Shown: piece after piece, positions 25,901 to 38,700 of the stretch
Numbering within the stretch: the stretch's first letter is position 1
How the letters are laid out: each line of letters begins with the position of its first letter
Source of the DNA: Lingula anatina
Taxonomy: Eukaryota; Brachiopoda; Lingulata; Lingulida; Lingulidae
Length of the DNA stretch: 64,000 nucleotides
Direction of reading: 5' to 3'
Assembly: GCF_001039355.2 (NCBI RefSeq)
Contig: NW_019774547.1
Coordinates: 372,001-436,000, forward strand
The notes under the pieces: model-generated
The model's input: the letters and a program-made list of their open reading frames with translations, nothing else
Told to the model about the DNA's origin: nothing
Databases searched by the model: none
Position numbers and translations under genes: made by a program

Positions 25901-28900
25901 ACTTGCCATTTGATAAAGTTCATCATGCTATGTTGTGACGGAGAGATTGACAGTATACTTAAGTTTAAAGATGTCAAATCATGTAAGGTTTATTTGTAAT
26001 AGCCCCTTCACCATGAATGATCTTTAGGAAGGGATCATTTTGTCTTATTTTTGTTTTGGAAAAATTGCTATGTGCTTATTACATCAATGCAAAAATGATG
26101 AGAAATAGACTGCGTTCCCATAACCTTATCGTACTAGCAGGATCAATCTGTCTCAGCTGGGATTGACACTAAGGCCCAGTCAATGTAATCAGCTAAATTG
26201 TCTGGCACGCCCCCTCACACAGCAACCTAAACAGCATCATGGACCGCAAAGTTTTCCTGACTTTACCCAAGTGCTTTAAGTTACAAGGGAGCATGCCAGA
26301 CATTTAAACCACTTAAACTGAATGCAATTTAGCGAGGATCCCCAAGAAGATCCAGCTAGTATGATAGGGTTATGGGAACGGGACCATATTAAGATATTTC
26401 ACTTTTTTTTTAAGTTGAAGCACCTTTAGTAACATTTGTGTCATGTTTGGTGTGAGGTACTTATTGCAAATGTGAACCTTAATGCCCTCAGGGTAACTTC
26501 AGTTACATTGTTTTTTTCCTGTAACTTTAAAAATAAGTAAAAGACTTCGGGGGTTGAATGTTTGTATTGAGACGATAGGGTACAGGGATCATTGTTGACA
26601 CTTCCACTATCATTTCAATAATTGGGTCATTATTTGCTTGGGATGACATTAACTGAAGTGACATTTTCTGTGACAGTGATCATGTAGTTATTTTACTTCA
26701 CATACATACACACTGTTTTCTTTCAGAGACGTGGTGGTATATCCTTTGAAAGAACAGATCAGAATGCCTTGTACGTACGCATGTTAGGTAAGTGTTTTAA
26801 ATACTTGTTTTTCTAAGACTAGTTTGGTTTTAAAATTATATTTTAATATGTAATGTAATTGCATTTTTTAATCAAAATACTTCCAAAGATTGAGGACACC
26901 GCATTTTGCCAACATGTTTTGAACAATCAGTTTACCAGTGACACAAAGTTGATAAGCCACATTTTCCTGTTTTCCATGTTCAAGGCAGTATGTTGATAAA
27001 AATTTTGATTAGAACCATTGAACATGCTCGTATTTTATGAACATTTGTTATTTTTGTAACTGTCTAATTTTACAGTTTTCTTATGAGCCATTTTACATTA
27101 AAGTAGATATTCAGCAAGTGTGGATTTCCACAGTGAAGCATATAAACCACTTCTACTAGTTTCTTATACAGCTAAAATAAAGTTGACATGTCAAGCCAAA
27201 TTAATCTCTCATTTAGACAAAATATAGCTTTGAAACTACACCTCCTTCAAATTGATGGCAAATTGAACTATTTATCTGACCCTCTAGTGCATAAAAGTCT
27301 ACTAAAAGATGAAGCACTGTGCGCACATTGCATAATCATCACTCTCACTCCCACGTATGGATGTATCTGCATGTGCACTTGCATGCCTAATCAAGAGGGA
27401 CTGCTGAGGTATATTTACAGCACAGAAAAAAATTTGAAACTTTATGGTGGCATTTGGTCAGGTTTTGTGGCAAAAATTTGACTTAAAATGTATCTTTGAG
27501 AAATTAATGTCTCGAAGAAAACTTTGTCTCCTGTTAAACACGGGAGACCTAAATCAGACCCATGTGTACTGAATATCTCTCAGAATACTGTTTCTTGGTC
27601 AGTCAATTACCGATATTTAAATAACAAAATATAATTAGCCTCTCTCTGATCTCAGTGCTTAAAATTTTTCTCATGACTGTGTCCAGTTGGATAGTAGTTT
27701 GTGTATTCTCATGGGCAGCGCATTTGTAAGTATTCACTGTATATGTCAGGTTTTACTGAAATTAATTTTAATTAACATTTTGTCCAGTGGGTCCATGACA
27801 TCAGATGGGCTTTCTGCTATGCATTGTAAAAGGTATTTTGTACAGTACTATTGCTGTTCCAAGCACAAGCCCCAGTCAATCTTAAATTTAATAAATAGCA
27901 AGTGTCTACTAGAAATCTCAACTATTGGTAGTGATATTATCTCTTGCAATACTGCTGGTCTTTTTAAAAGCTGGCTAGAGTCATCTGTAGTTCTGAGAAA
28001 CAATATATTTTTGAAATTGGATCTAAATAAGCAGTGTTTTTTAAATGTATTTATGTGACTTTCAGCATGAAAAGAAAAATTTTTATGATGTCAGAATGAG
28101 AATTAAAACCCAGTACCATACCAATAATTTTTGTTTTTTTTTTTAATGTAAAATTGTCATCATCTGAACATCAATTGTATACAAGACAACTAAACTGTCC
28201 AATGTACAGACATAAAAGCAAAAAAAAAAAAAAAATTTGATGCAATATTATGTAATGCTTAACAGTAAATATCAACACCAAATTTTAAATGTGCACAACA
28301 GGTAACACAGATGTTAAGAATATGTAACTATACATAAGGCTTCATGCCGATGAGAATTCAAATTCACACATTGAAAATGCCAGAATGAGAAAAATAAAGA
28401 ATTCACAATACAAAATTTATAAATTTAAGAAAAATATTATTATTCTAATTTGAGCTGTATGTCAATCCTAAGAATCATTATTGTAAGTTAAAAAATAATA
28501 AGTAACAAAGAGCATTTAGTCAATTTTGATGTAATAGTACATAATGATTGTAATAGTACATAATGCATAATCACCAAATTTTAGTTATATACTGTACATA
28601 AAATGGACATTCAGAAAATGCACATATAGCCAACCAAAACAGAGATGGTTTTAATCATGGATCAGCTTTCGAGAATAAATGTCAATCTACCTAGAACTTA
28701 GGCAGTGCTTCCCCGCTGAGGCAATAAGTTGGTAGTTATTATGGATACTTTTTCAGTGTGAGATTGTGAATGGAAGAAATGATTTATTGTTGAATCCATA
28801 TTTTGGTTTCCACTCTGTAATATATGAAATACTGTGTATATAATAACACTGAAGGAAATGTGTAGAAAAAAAGATAATTATGCCACCATGGGGAATGTGG

Positions 28901-31900
28901 TTTGGCCATGACATGTTGATAGCATTTTGATGACCATTGTTAAGCTGTTTTGATCAGCGCTGAGTGATTTGTGGTTGTTTTGATGGGTCTTAAGGAGACT
29001 TGGTGAATGAAATCTGCAAAACAGAATCAGAAAGACAACAAGTTGAAAATGAAGAGAGAACTAGAAGTTATTGTGTCTGCTTGGCATGTTACATTAACCT
29101 ATCTATGACACTTCTATGAGCACAAGGTCAGAAAATCGGCTCTGCTGTATAAATGTATTGATGGTGATATTTTACATATGGAAGCAGGGTGAAGGGGTAG
29201 TAGATTATAGAGTATTAATTGCTATTGATTGATCAATAGCTACTAGGCAATTACAAAAGAGTTCAGCAGGTGCTGTGGCACTTGACGAGGAAGGAAAGGT
29301 GTGAAAAAGGTAGGAACTAGAGTATGTAGATTTTTGTATAATTTTAGTGAAAATTACCCTCATTGCAGACCTAATGGGTCTCATGCATTTTGCTGAAGAA
29401 TCATATATTTACAATTCGCTGTGTTGTAGTTCTCCTAAAAATTGGTGACACATACATGCTAGTACCATTTTTTATTTACTGGTGCAATAACAATTTGTAT
29501 GCATTTTACTTACAAGTTCAACCTTTGTAACTCTGTTGCTAAATGTAAATAAATCGATATACGTGAGGATCATGGGTTTAACTTTTTAGTCATACTATCA
29601 AATGTTTGATCTTTTGATCACTTATAATCATATTCCAAATTGATCTCCATATATTACATCATCTGCCCAATAATATCAGTTAAAGCAATAATTGGGAATA
29701 CATAACTTATATTATATCTTTTTAAATAGTATATTTCATTTTTACATTGGCATTGGAAAAGTCTGGAATTTATTTTTGAAATGTTTAGTAGGTGTTTTGG
29801 GTTTAAATGGAATATTGTTCCTAAATTCAGATCTTAAAAAAAAAAAAAAAATTCTCCTTTACAAACTCAGTTCATGCATAGCCCAATGTTATTAGTTTCT
29901 GATGGGTGCCTGTGCCCAGGCTAACAAAGAAATGTTCACAGGTGAACTATTATTTTGTCATCTTAGGTTGAAAGTGCCCCATCCAAAGTGCTAGTGCAGC
30001 TTAACTTCTTTCTTCAATGACTTCTTTCCCAGCTAACGCACTGTAGTGGGTTAATCGGTTTTATTCTCTGTAAAACCATTATCACAGATGGTGTATGCAA
30101 CATGATATCCAGGATCAATAGTTTTGTTGCTACTGTGTTAAAGTTTATCATAAGGAATTAAGAAGAACTGTTTCTTGGTATGAGTTTAGAGGACTTTATA
30201 TATGTGTGGTTTAGTTTCTTTCAATTTGGATAAAGGAATGCATACAACCAGTTCTGTTATCCATGAAAAAAATCCGAATTATTTATATGACTGATTTGAT
30301 ACATTTTCATAGATATTATAATTGGATTCTCTACTGACATTGAATAGCAGATTAATAAAAACATTGGTCATAGTTTTTAATAAAGCAACAGAAAAATGAT
30401 TCGCAGATAAAAAATAAAAAACACTAGTCCATATGAGTTTCGTTTGCCTTTAGCCTCTTAGTGTGATATACTGTCTAGTTGTACCAATTTCTCTGGATGT
30501 ACAGATTTTTGCCGTACATTATTTCCTGATGTCAACTAGCAGTGTGTCACCCATGGCAACAAGACAGTTCAGTTGATTTGAAGAGGAAATATTTATTAAG
30601 ATATATCTGTAACATAATTATATTGCCCATAAGAAAATGTAGTAAGCATCCCTTGTTAAGTCAGGTACCGTCAGATTTCCTTATGCAGAAGATGCCTTGC
30701 CATTGCCTGTAACCAGACTTCCACATTATATCTAAAAGTGAATTTGCACAATATTTATATCACTTTTTCTTACCTGTTGATTTTTTTCCATATTAAAGGA
30801 TACTATTGTATGAAGCAGAGAAGTAACATGGCAAATCATAATTATGCAAATATTACACAAAATGAATGCATCACTAATGTGACTCAAAAGTTCATTTTTT
30901 GTGGAATGACCCAGCACATTAACTTAATGAATATTTCTATTTTACAAACCTGCTATTTGAAAATATTTCTTCATCTTGTGACTATCATAATGCTATGAAA
31001 TTAGATGTTGCAGTAGTTGATAGACTATTTAATCTTGGTTGGCCTGTACTGAATTTTCATTACAAAGACATGTCATGCTGTTTTAGTTGCACCTTGATTT
31101 CTTTCATCTCCAGTTGACTTTGATTCTCTAGGTTTAATTACACATTATATATGTCTTTTCACATTATTCATGTTGGCTAGTACCTGTTAAATGTCATCAA
31201 ATCTGATCGATGAAGTCAGGTACTGTTCTGTGTATATTCTGTGATTTTGATTGGCTGTCATGCGAACTTTTACAGTGAGCAGCGGCATGGAGCTCTACTC
31301 CCATCTTGAGAAATTGTAATGTCTGCTACTGTTGCCATCTTGACTCTAAATTGTAATGTATTCATCAATAATAGTGGAGGAACAGGTCATTACCGCACTC
31401 TTGACAAATGTTTGATTCAATTGCAACAAGGTGTCTTATCCATTTAGTAGGCTAGATGCTGAGAACCTTGTGTATTTTTCTCATTTCCTTGGCAACCTAT
31501 ATTAGGTTTTATACTGAATTATGAAAGTACAATATATAAGAGCTCATTACATGATGATCAGAAAAAATACAGAGGGTCCTAACATTGTTAGTTGGTGCCT
31601 GTCTGTTTGGACATGGATGCAAATGTTCAACCATCAGTTTTGGATTTTTATCCCAAAGTGAAATATTTTAGTCTATTATGCTATGACTGAATGTCATTGG
31701 GAGTGGTGACTATCAGGGAAAACATTCCTGAGAGTCTCTTTTTTTTATATAAAGACACTTTGTATGTTAATAAGGCAGGTTCCTTTAAAAAAATCAACAT
31801 GATCGGAACATTTTAAGGAAAGTTATTGATTTTTTGCACATATTTTGGCAACAGTCGCCCACAAGTGCCAGACCTTATTTTTGTTTTACTTCAAATTTCC

Positions 31901-32524
31901 TGAATGGCTCTGTTTTGTAAAAAGGCAGATTCCTTTTGAAAATTAGCAGGATATGTATATTTTGTGTTAAATTTTTTTTTTGCTATTTGGTGCCTGTTTA
32001 TATGCCAGTTTTGCTGTCTAGTTTATTCAATTTATCATTGAAGTGACATAAAAAAGGTGCATGCATATTAAAAGGTGTTGTGATAGAATAAAATTACCAC
32101 AACAAAGGTATCAAGTGTAGTCACATATTGGAGGGTTAAACAGAGAAACACTGGTGTCTCTCAAAATCAGAATTACACCAATTTGTATTGAATATAGCCT
32201 CTATGTATTTTGACACATACTCCAAGTCTCTGACCCATGCTGAGCATTTATCTTTGGAGTAATTCTTGTTGGATTCAGTTCCACTTCTACTTGCCCGGCT
32301 GCTCTAGCTTGTGCCTATTTATAGGAGGTGGATTCCTCTTTCCTTTTCAAATGGTCCCAGAAATGCTCACATGAGAGTTAGATCTCGCAAGTGTGCTGGC
32401 CATTGAAGGAAAGCCTGAGCATGACGGGGTTTGCTGTGGTGACAGACTATGCTATATGGCAAGGAGCATTGCCCTGCTGGAATACAGGAACATCTGGGTA
32501 TAGCAGGTTGCTGGATACAGAATA

Positions 32525-32571
<47 letters not shown>

Positions 32572-32702
32572 GTTTTCNAAAGTGTGCTGGCCATTGAAGG
32601 ATAGCCTGAGCATGGGGGGTTTGCTGTGGTGACAGACTATGGCAAGGAGCATTGCCCTGCTGGAATAAAGGAACATCTGGGTATAGCAGGTTGCTGGATA
32701 CA

Positions 32703-32783
<81 letters not shown>

Positions 32784-35700
32784 AAAGAGAGTCAGTTACT
32801 CTTAGTATAGAAAATATATTTTAAAAGTCAAAACAAGTCACACAATGATGATTGGAATGGTTAATCATTCGCTGTAAACGTTTTCGCCTCTTTCAGGCTC
32901 TTCAGACAATAAAAACGACTGTGTATTTATTGTTACTATGCAACTTTATTGTCTATTGTCTTATCTTAGAGACAGTGACAATTATATTATTTTTTCTTTG
33001 TTGCATAAACAATGATAGACATTTCAATAATTGATTGTCAATTGTAGTTCATTAATTTCATTAAGTTAAATTGTCATGATTATTTTTCATTTAACTTGGG
33101 CTTGAATATATCTATAAATACTAAATTATTGGCGAAGACTATAATATCATGTATAGTGCAATATATTTTGGGAGTCTCTCTCACTAGAGCAGTAGCACAC
33201 ATTTGGTAGTCAGACACACCGTCGCCACTCAGTTCGCCGCGCGCAATCATTACAACACGCCGGGTATCACTGACCAATTGCAGGTCAGCTCCTTAATACT
33301 TAATTGCAACGTGTTCACCGTATGCGTCCATCATCAGATCATTCCCAGCAACCTGACCGCAGAGTCACAGAAAGTGTACAAGAATACCATATCTACATAA
33401 CGCGTCACAACACAAGACCGGCAGAAGGTAAGAAATGTTATTTTAACCCACCAACCCTCCCTGTACTTCAGCTAAACATCCAACTCACATTTGGCGTCTT
33501 TATTGACCCCCACCTTCAATAATTGCCCACCTCGCTCAAGTATCCATCTCAGTATTTTAACAATTTATCGCACTGCTCGGTTGTCAAGGTGTTACTGCTC
33601 GAGCAAAACAGGGTGACTCCCGCTCTTGCCACCAACACCAACTAATGATTGAACCGAGCAAATAATTTCTTCCTCTTCCTTTCATATGGCAACTGTAAAA
33701 TGTGTTTCCCTTGTCCTGCGTTCATTTTTATCATTCGAATTTACTTTAATGAATGGGAAGACCCTAAATTTTCCACGCCCACATTTATNGAATACTGTCC
33801 GCAAATATCTCTGGGTCCGCTCATGTTATTGACCATTTTACCTGTTGTGCATGATTAAAATTCAGTGTTGACTGACAGTGCTATTGTAAGCATTATTTAT
33901 TATTGCATCAAAATTGACAAAATGACCTATTTTGCATCTTTATTTTCTGTTTTTTGTCTGTACATTTGACAGCTTTGCTGCCTTGTTCAAAGTGTTCTGA
34001 GCAGGGGCACATTCGGGTCTTTCACCTGCTGTTGATGAACTCGAATTCTATCTATAGTATGCTTGTCTGGCCAATAAAGAATTCATTGTATGTGGGACAT
34101 ATTGCTGTGTAAATGACATTTTGTGATTTTTAAGTCATTTTGTCATTTGGTGTTAGTACCTTCCCTGTATTTAAAGTCAATGATTGACCCTCTATAATTA
34201 GGTCACATGTTGTCCCCACATTTTTTCACTTCTTTAATGTTGTTTAAAGAAAATTTGGCAGTGGTCAGAAGGCGTTTCAAATTCGGGGCTTGACGTCGTT
34301 AAGATAAGACAATAGACAATACAGTTGCCTAGTAACAATAAATACACAATCATTTTATTGTCTGAAGAGCCTGAAAGAGGCAAAAACATTTACGAGGAAT
34401 AATTAAACATTCCAATCATTATGTCACTTGTTTTATATAAAGAAAACTGTTTTAATTATATACAATTATTGACTTAGGCTGAGGCATGCAAAACATCATG
34501 AGCCAATAATTGTTTTATAATATAATTTAAAACATCAATGTCAGTGTCCTTCATGATAACAGCAAATGTTATAATACGCCACAATGTTTGCTGTCTGATG
34601 ATGACAATGTATTTCTATTACTCTGATTTGTCAAAAACCATCATTTACTTATGGCGTAAGTCATCGGTATTTTGTTCATGACATCAGGAGTTTTATTAGA
34701 CATCATTTCCCAGATATTAGATTGTTTTCTGTGCCAAATATATAATAATTATTATAAAATAATTTCTTGACCCTTCTCTGGCAAATTAAAAATGCTGTTG
34801 AAAAATATTTTAAGGTAAATCTAAGATTTTTTGGTCTTCAAATGCCTGAATTTGAAGTTATTGTCAATTAATAAGGAGAGTCAACGACTAAAGTGTCAAA
34901 TTTTTTTCGCACCTTTTGCCAATTTTAGCTCCCTAACATTGATATTTTTTCCTTGGGGTCCATCACTTTGAAATGAAACCATATGTCACTTTATATCATT
35001 CTATAAGTGTCTTTTCAGGCAAAGCATCCAGTCTATAGGGTTAAGAAGAAGCTATATCATGTGTTATCATTAGGATAATAGTAGATGCAATGAAAATAGC
35101 TGTCTTGTTTTTTTCCGTAATTTAATTGCCTATATATTGTTTTTACGGAGAAGCACCTGTGCAGTATTAATCACTACCTGTGGTGATTTATTGTGAACAT
35201 GGAAAAAAGACCAAGTTTCAGCTGCAAAGAATGATTTATGTGATTGAACATTAGATGGTTTATGGTGTATAGTTTCTTTTGCCCTCAAATATACTTGGTC
35301 ATGATAATCAAATGATGCACTTATCATACAGGTTCAGTCCTGATTCCCATTACCTTTGGCCAATACGCATAAAAGCAGCCAACAGCATATTAAACTAAGT
35401 CTTGTAATTCTGGACAGATTATTAATTTATTATAATTGCTCCGAAATTCAGGGCAGACCTGTCCTATTGGAGAATAGGTTTGTGTGCATTAGTTGGTGAC
35501 TGACTTCATTGGATTCCCTTTAAGTTACAGTTAAATACATTTGTTATGGATCAGAATTAGACGGCATTCATTAGGCATTCTTGCATTGTATCCTGAATTC
35601 ACACCAAGGCTTTATTGTGAGAACATCAGCAGCTATATCTCTGAGCTGCTAGCATTTGGTTAAAGGCTGTCTGTGAAATGGAAGCTTTTTTTAGTTGGCT

Positions 35701-38700
35701 TTGTCAACCCTTGCTACAATTGCTATGTGGTGTGCCTGCAAAGAGAGGTGAGTTAAAGCTGCGTGTTCAGGTCAGGGAATGGTCGCTGTGTGATCAGTGC
35801 ATGCAGCAAAAAGGAATTCAATTGAACATATGTGATATTGAAACAATTTACATTTGATGGTCCACCTAGCTCAGATATGGCTGTTAAACATGAAGACTCT
35901 CTGTGTATGAATCTAGATTACATGACACCATATTGAATTGATAGAAATTCATAGCAATTATGAATTGTATGTTGAATATTTTTGTAATAAGCATCAGTTT
36001 TATAGAATATTTTTGGGAAGGAATGACGGGGAAAACTCCACTGGAATGTGCATGTTTCTAATTTTCCAGATTAGATCCAGGCATTGTGATACATTTGTTC
36101 TTGTCATTATTAGTGTGGTAAATTACAATAATGTGGAGGACACAATTTCACTAAAACGTTTGGTTTAAGATAGCAGTTTGAGTAGAATGGCTTTTTTTCT
36201 GCCCCAGGTCTGCCTTGCTGGAAGTTTTTTTTTTCTGGGGCCAGGTTGTTTACCGTACACATTTTATTTGATGGGCTTTATTTGGACAAATCTGGTTAAT
36301 TTTAACAGTTTCATTTAATAGAGATCAATGTGCAATTTTTTTTTATGTTTTTTTTTTGCCATATTTTCTGCAGAAATGATCATAGATCAAATAGATGTAA
36401 CTGTTCTTTGAAATATTAGTTCTATTTTGATGTTTAAGAAAGAAAGATTAGATCAATCTTTGGTTGAATCATGAGTTGTACTTTTATAACATGCTAACAT
36501 GGTATATATGCTCAATAATTTTTTTCATGCATTTGATTAAGTTGCATTTAATATCTGATAAAAAAAAATTCATTAATAAATTTTAACAGTTATATTTATA
36601 TAAGGTGTATATTGAAATATTGACCATAGATGATTGTGGACAACATGCATCTATATGTGATCTTGGGTCATCGTTTCCATTCAGTCAGCTGTTGCCACTG
36701 CTATTAAAAGCCTTGAAACCTTAGATTGAAGAGGTGTTATTACACTGGGGCAGATGAAACAAGTGTTCATTTCTTGGAAATATCATTATGCACCAAGTGT
36801 ACAAGAGCTGTCAAAAAGTCTCTCCTCGTCTCTTAATGGTTGTATTTTTTCCTGTAAAGGAAAGTACACATGCCACAGGTATAATTGTGCCTTGTGGCCA
36901 CATGATATGTAAGGTGCTAACAAAAAGTTGTCATCTCTCTCTTTATGTATTTTGATACCAAAAAGAGAACATTTTTAAAAGAAAGAATGTTATCAGGTTG
37001 CTTATTTCTCATCTGCAATATGATGACCTTGGTAGGTGTCCAACTTGTGTGCTGCCCACAATTGAACTTGGCTTATGATATAAGCAGTATGTGCGTCACA
37101 CTTCCATTACTGGCAATCATGCATGCAATTGTCTCTGGTTGTTAAAGCAGGTTTATATTTCTCTAAAAATCATTTCATTTCTGTCCTATTTTGAGCTAGG
37201 GCTGCATGCCTATATCAATCTAGTTGGCGATCTAAGTGAAATACCCATAGGCCTCACTTTGTCTGCTGAGGCATGTCTGTTATATAGCTTAGTTTAAGAA
37301 TTGAGCAGAATAGTCCTCTGCTGGGAATACTATAGCTAAAGGAAGGACAGTTATCTTAACAAAGAACAGTAGAAGGTTAATAGATAGATTGAAGTGGCAT
37401 TACTTCAGCTTGTAAGGAAATGGAAAATTCTCCGGAAGGATGTGAGCATGCCTTCAGCGAGCCCCCATATATCTCGGCAAGATCCAATGTAGAAATTCTG
37501 AAGCCTGTTTCCCTGGATCTATTGTAGATTTGGCTGTAGAAGTAAGGAAAAGATGAACATGAAAGCATTTAGTTGGCTCTTTTTAAGACTAAATGTGTCA
37601 AAATTGACCATAAACATACATGTGCATTTACATATTATGTCACAATGTGCTGCATCTTCATAGTTACCAATATTTACATGCTGATGCATGTGTCAAATTT
37701 GACATGACATGATTTTCAACTGAGCATATGTTTGAGATTGAGACCTGTTGTCTAATAAAAAAGTTATTCAGACCTCGCCAGTAATTGCTAGGGTCTACAA
37801 ATCAATTTGGACTGCAGGTAAAAAGTGAACCAGCATTATGATTGAAGGCTCCAGGTTCCAGGCTCCAACCATTGCAAGGTCTTTCTCAGAATTCTGAATG
37901 GGTTTCTGTTCCATTACCTGTTTTCAAGTTAAATTAGTGCTATTTGATTTGATTTGAAATATATGACTTTGAGTTTCATTGTTGTCCAATTTGATGACAC
38001 ATTACCTCACGCAATGTTTCTTTTGCTTCTGTTTGTCAATTATTGCAAGTTTTACATTCCAATTACATAATATAATATATTTTTAAACAGGTTCTTGGAA
38101 TTTAAGTGTAAATGATCTAGGATCACCAGAAGATATTTATATATATATGTTGTTTTTAGGAATACAATTGTTCATTAGCACCTTACCATGAGCAACAAAA
38201 GAGGCATTAAAAAGTTGCAATCCTGAAACTTCTTAGGACTTGAACTGATAATTGTCTGGTATATCTTGTTATTTGCAGGTGATGTAAAAGTTCAGATGGG
38301 GATAGGGGAGGATCATACCTCGCCACAGAACAAAAGAAGACGGAGCTCTGATCCAGATTTTCAAATCTTAGACAGTAAGTCATCCTCATCTTTTATATCA
38401 GAACCTATCAAATCATAAATGATATGGCATTTTTTTCAAAACTTGTCTACTTTATGAGTTACACTAACACATTGAACTTGTTAATATTAATCTAGAAATT
38501 AAAGGATTCAACATTTAATTACTTGTTTGCAAGTAAAATTTTAAAATATTAAAAATATTAGAATGAAAGAAATTTGCCAAGTGTTTGATAATCATAATGT
38601 TTTTATCAATGCATATTCATACATGCTAGAACAAATGTGATTTTCTTTTTGTAATTATGTGTATAGATTAATACTTACTGTTTTATAAAGTTTAATATAT

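Larger units (their letters stand above)
14091..26726 (+). other. PDE7: PDE7 intron 1
   Basis: A 12.6-kb intron with phase-0 ends. It holds four MITE-like elements (listed separately), a TATC microsatellite, A- and G-homopolymers near 19630 and 20385, and a perfect 24-bp palindrome centred on CTTAAG at 22135-22158. No further exon could be supported by both reading frame and splice sites. Confidence 0.75.
26788..38278 (+). other. PDE7: PDE7 intron 2
   Basis: An 11.5-kb intron with phase-1 ends. From 28 to 32 kb it is plain AT-rich DNA with homopolymers. After that come the Tc1-type relic, two AT microsatellites, the 32830-34434 inverted-repeat element and the likely alternative first exon at 35678-35747. 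Confidence 0.75.

Noticed and set aside
32367-32676. Frames with long Tyr-Ile runs
   Set aside because: Translation of the AT microsatellite plus the Tc1-type relic.
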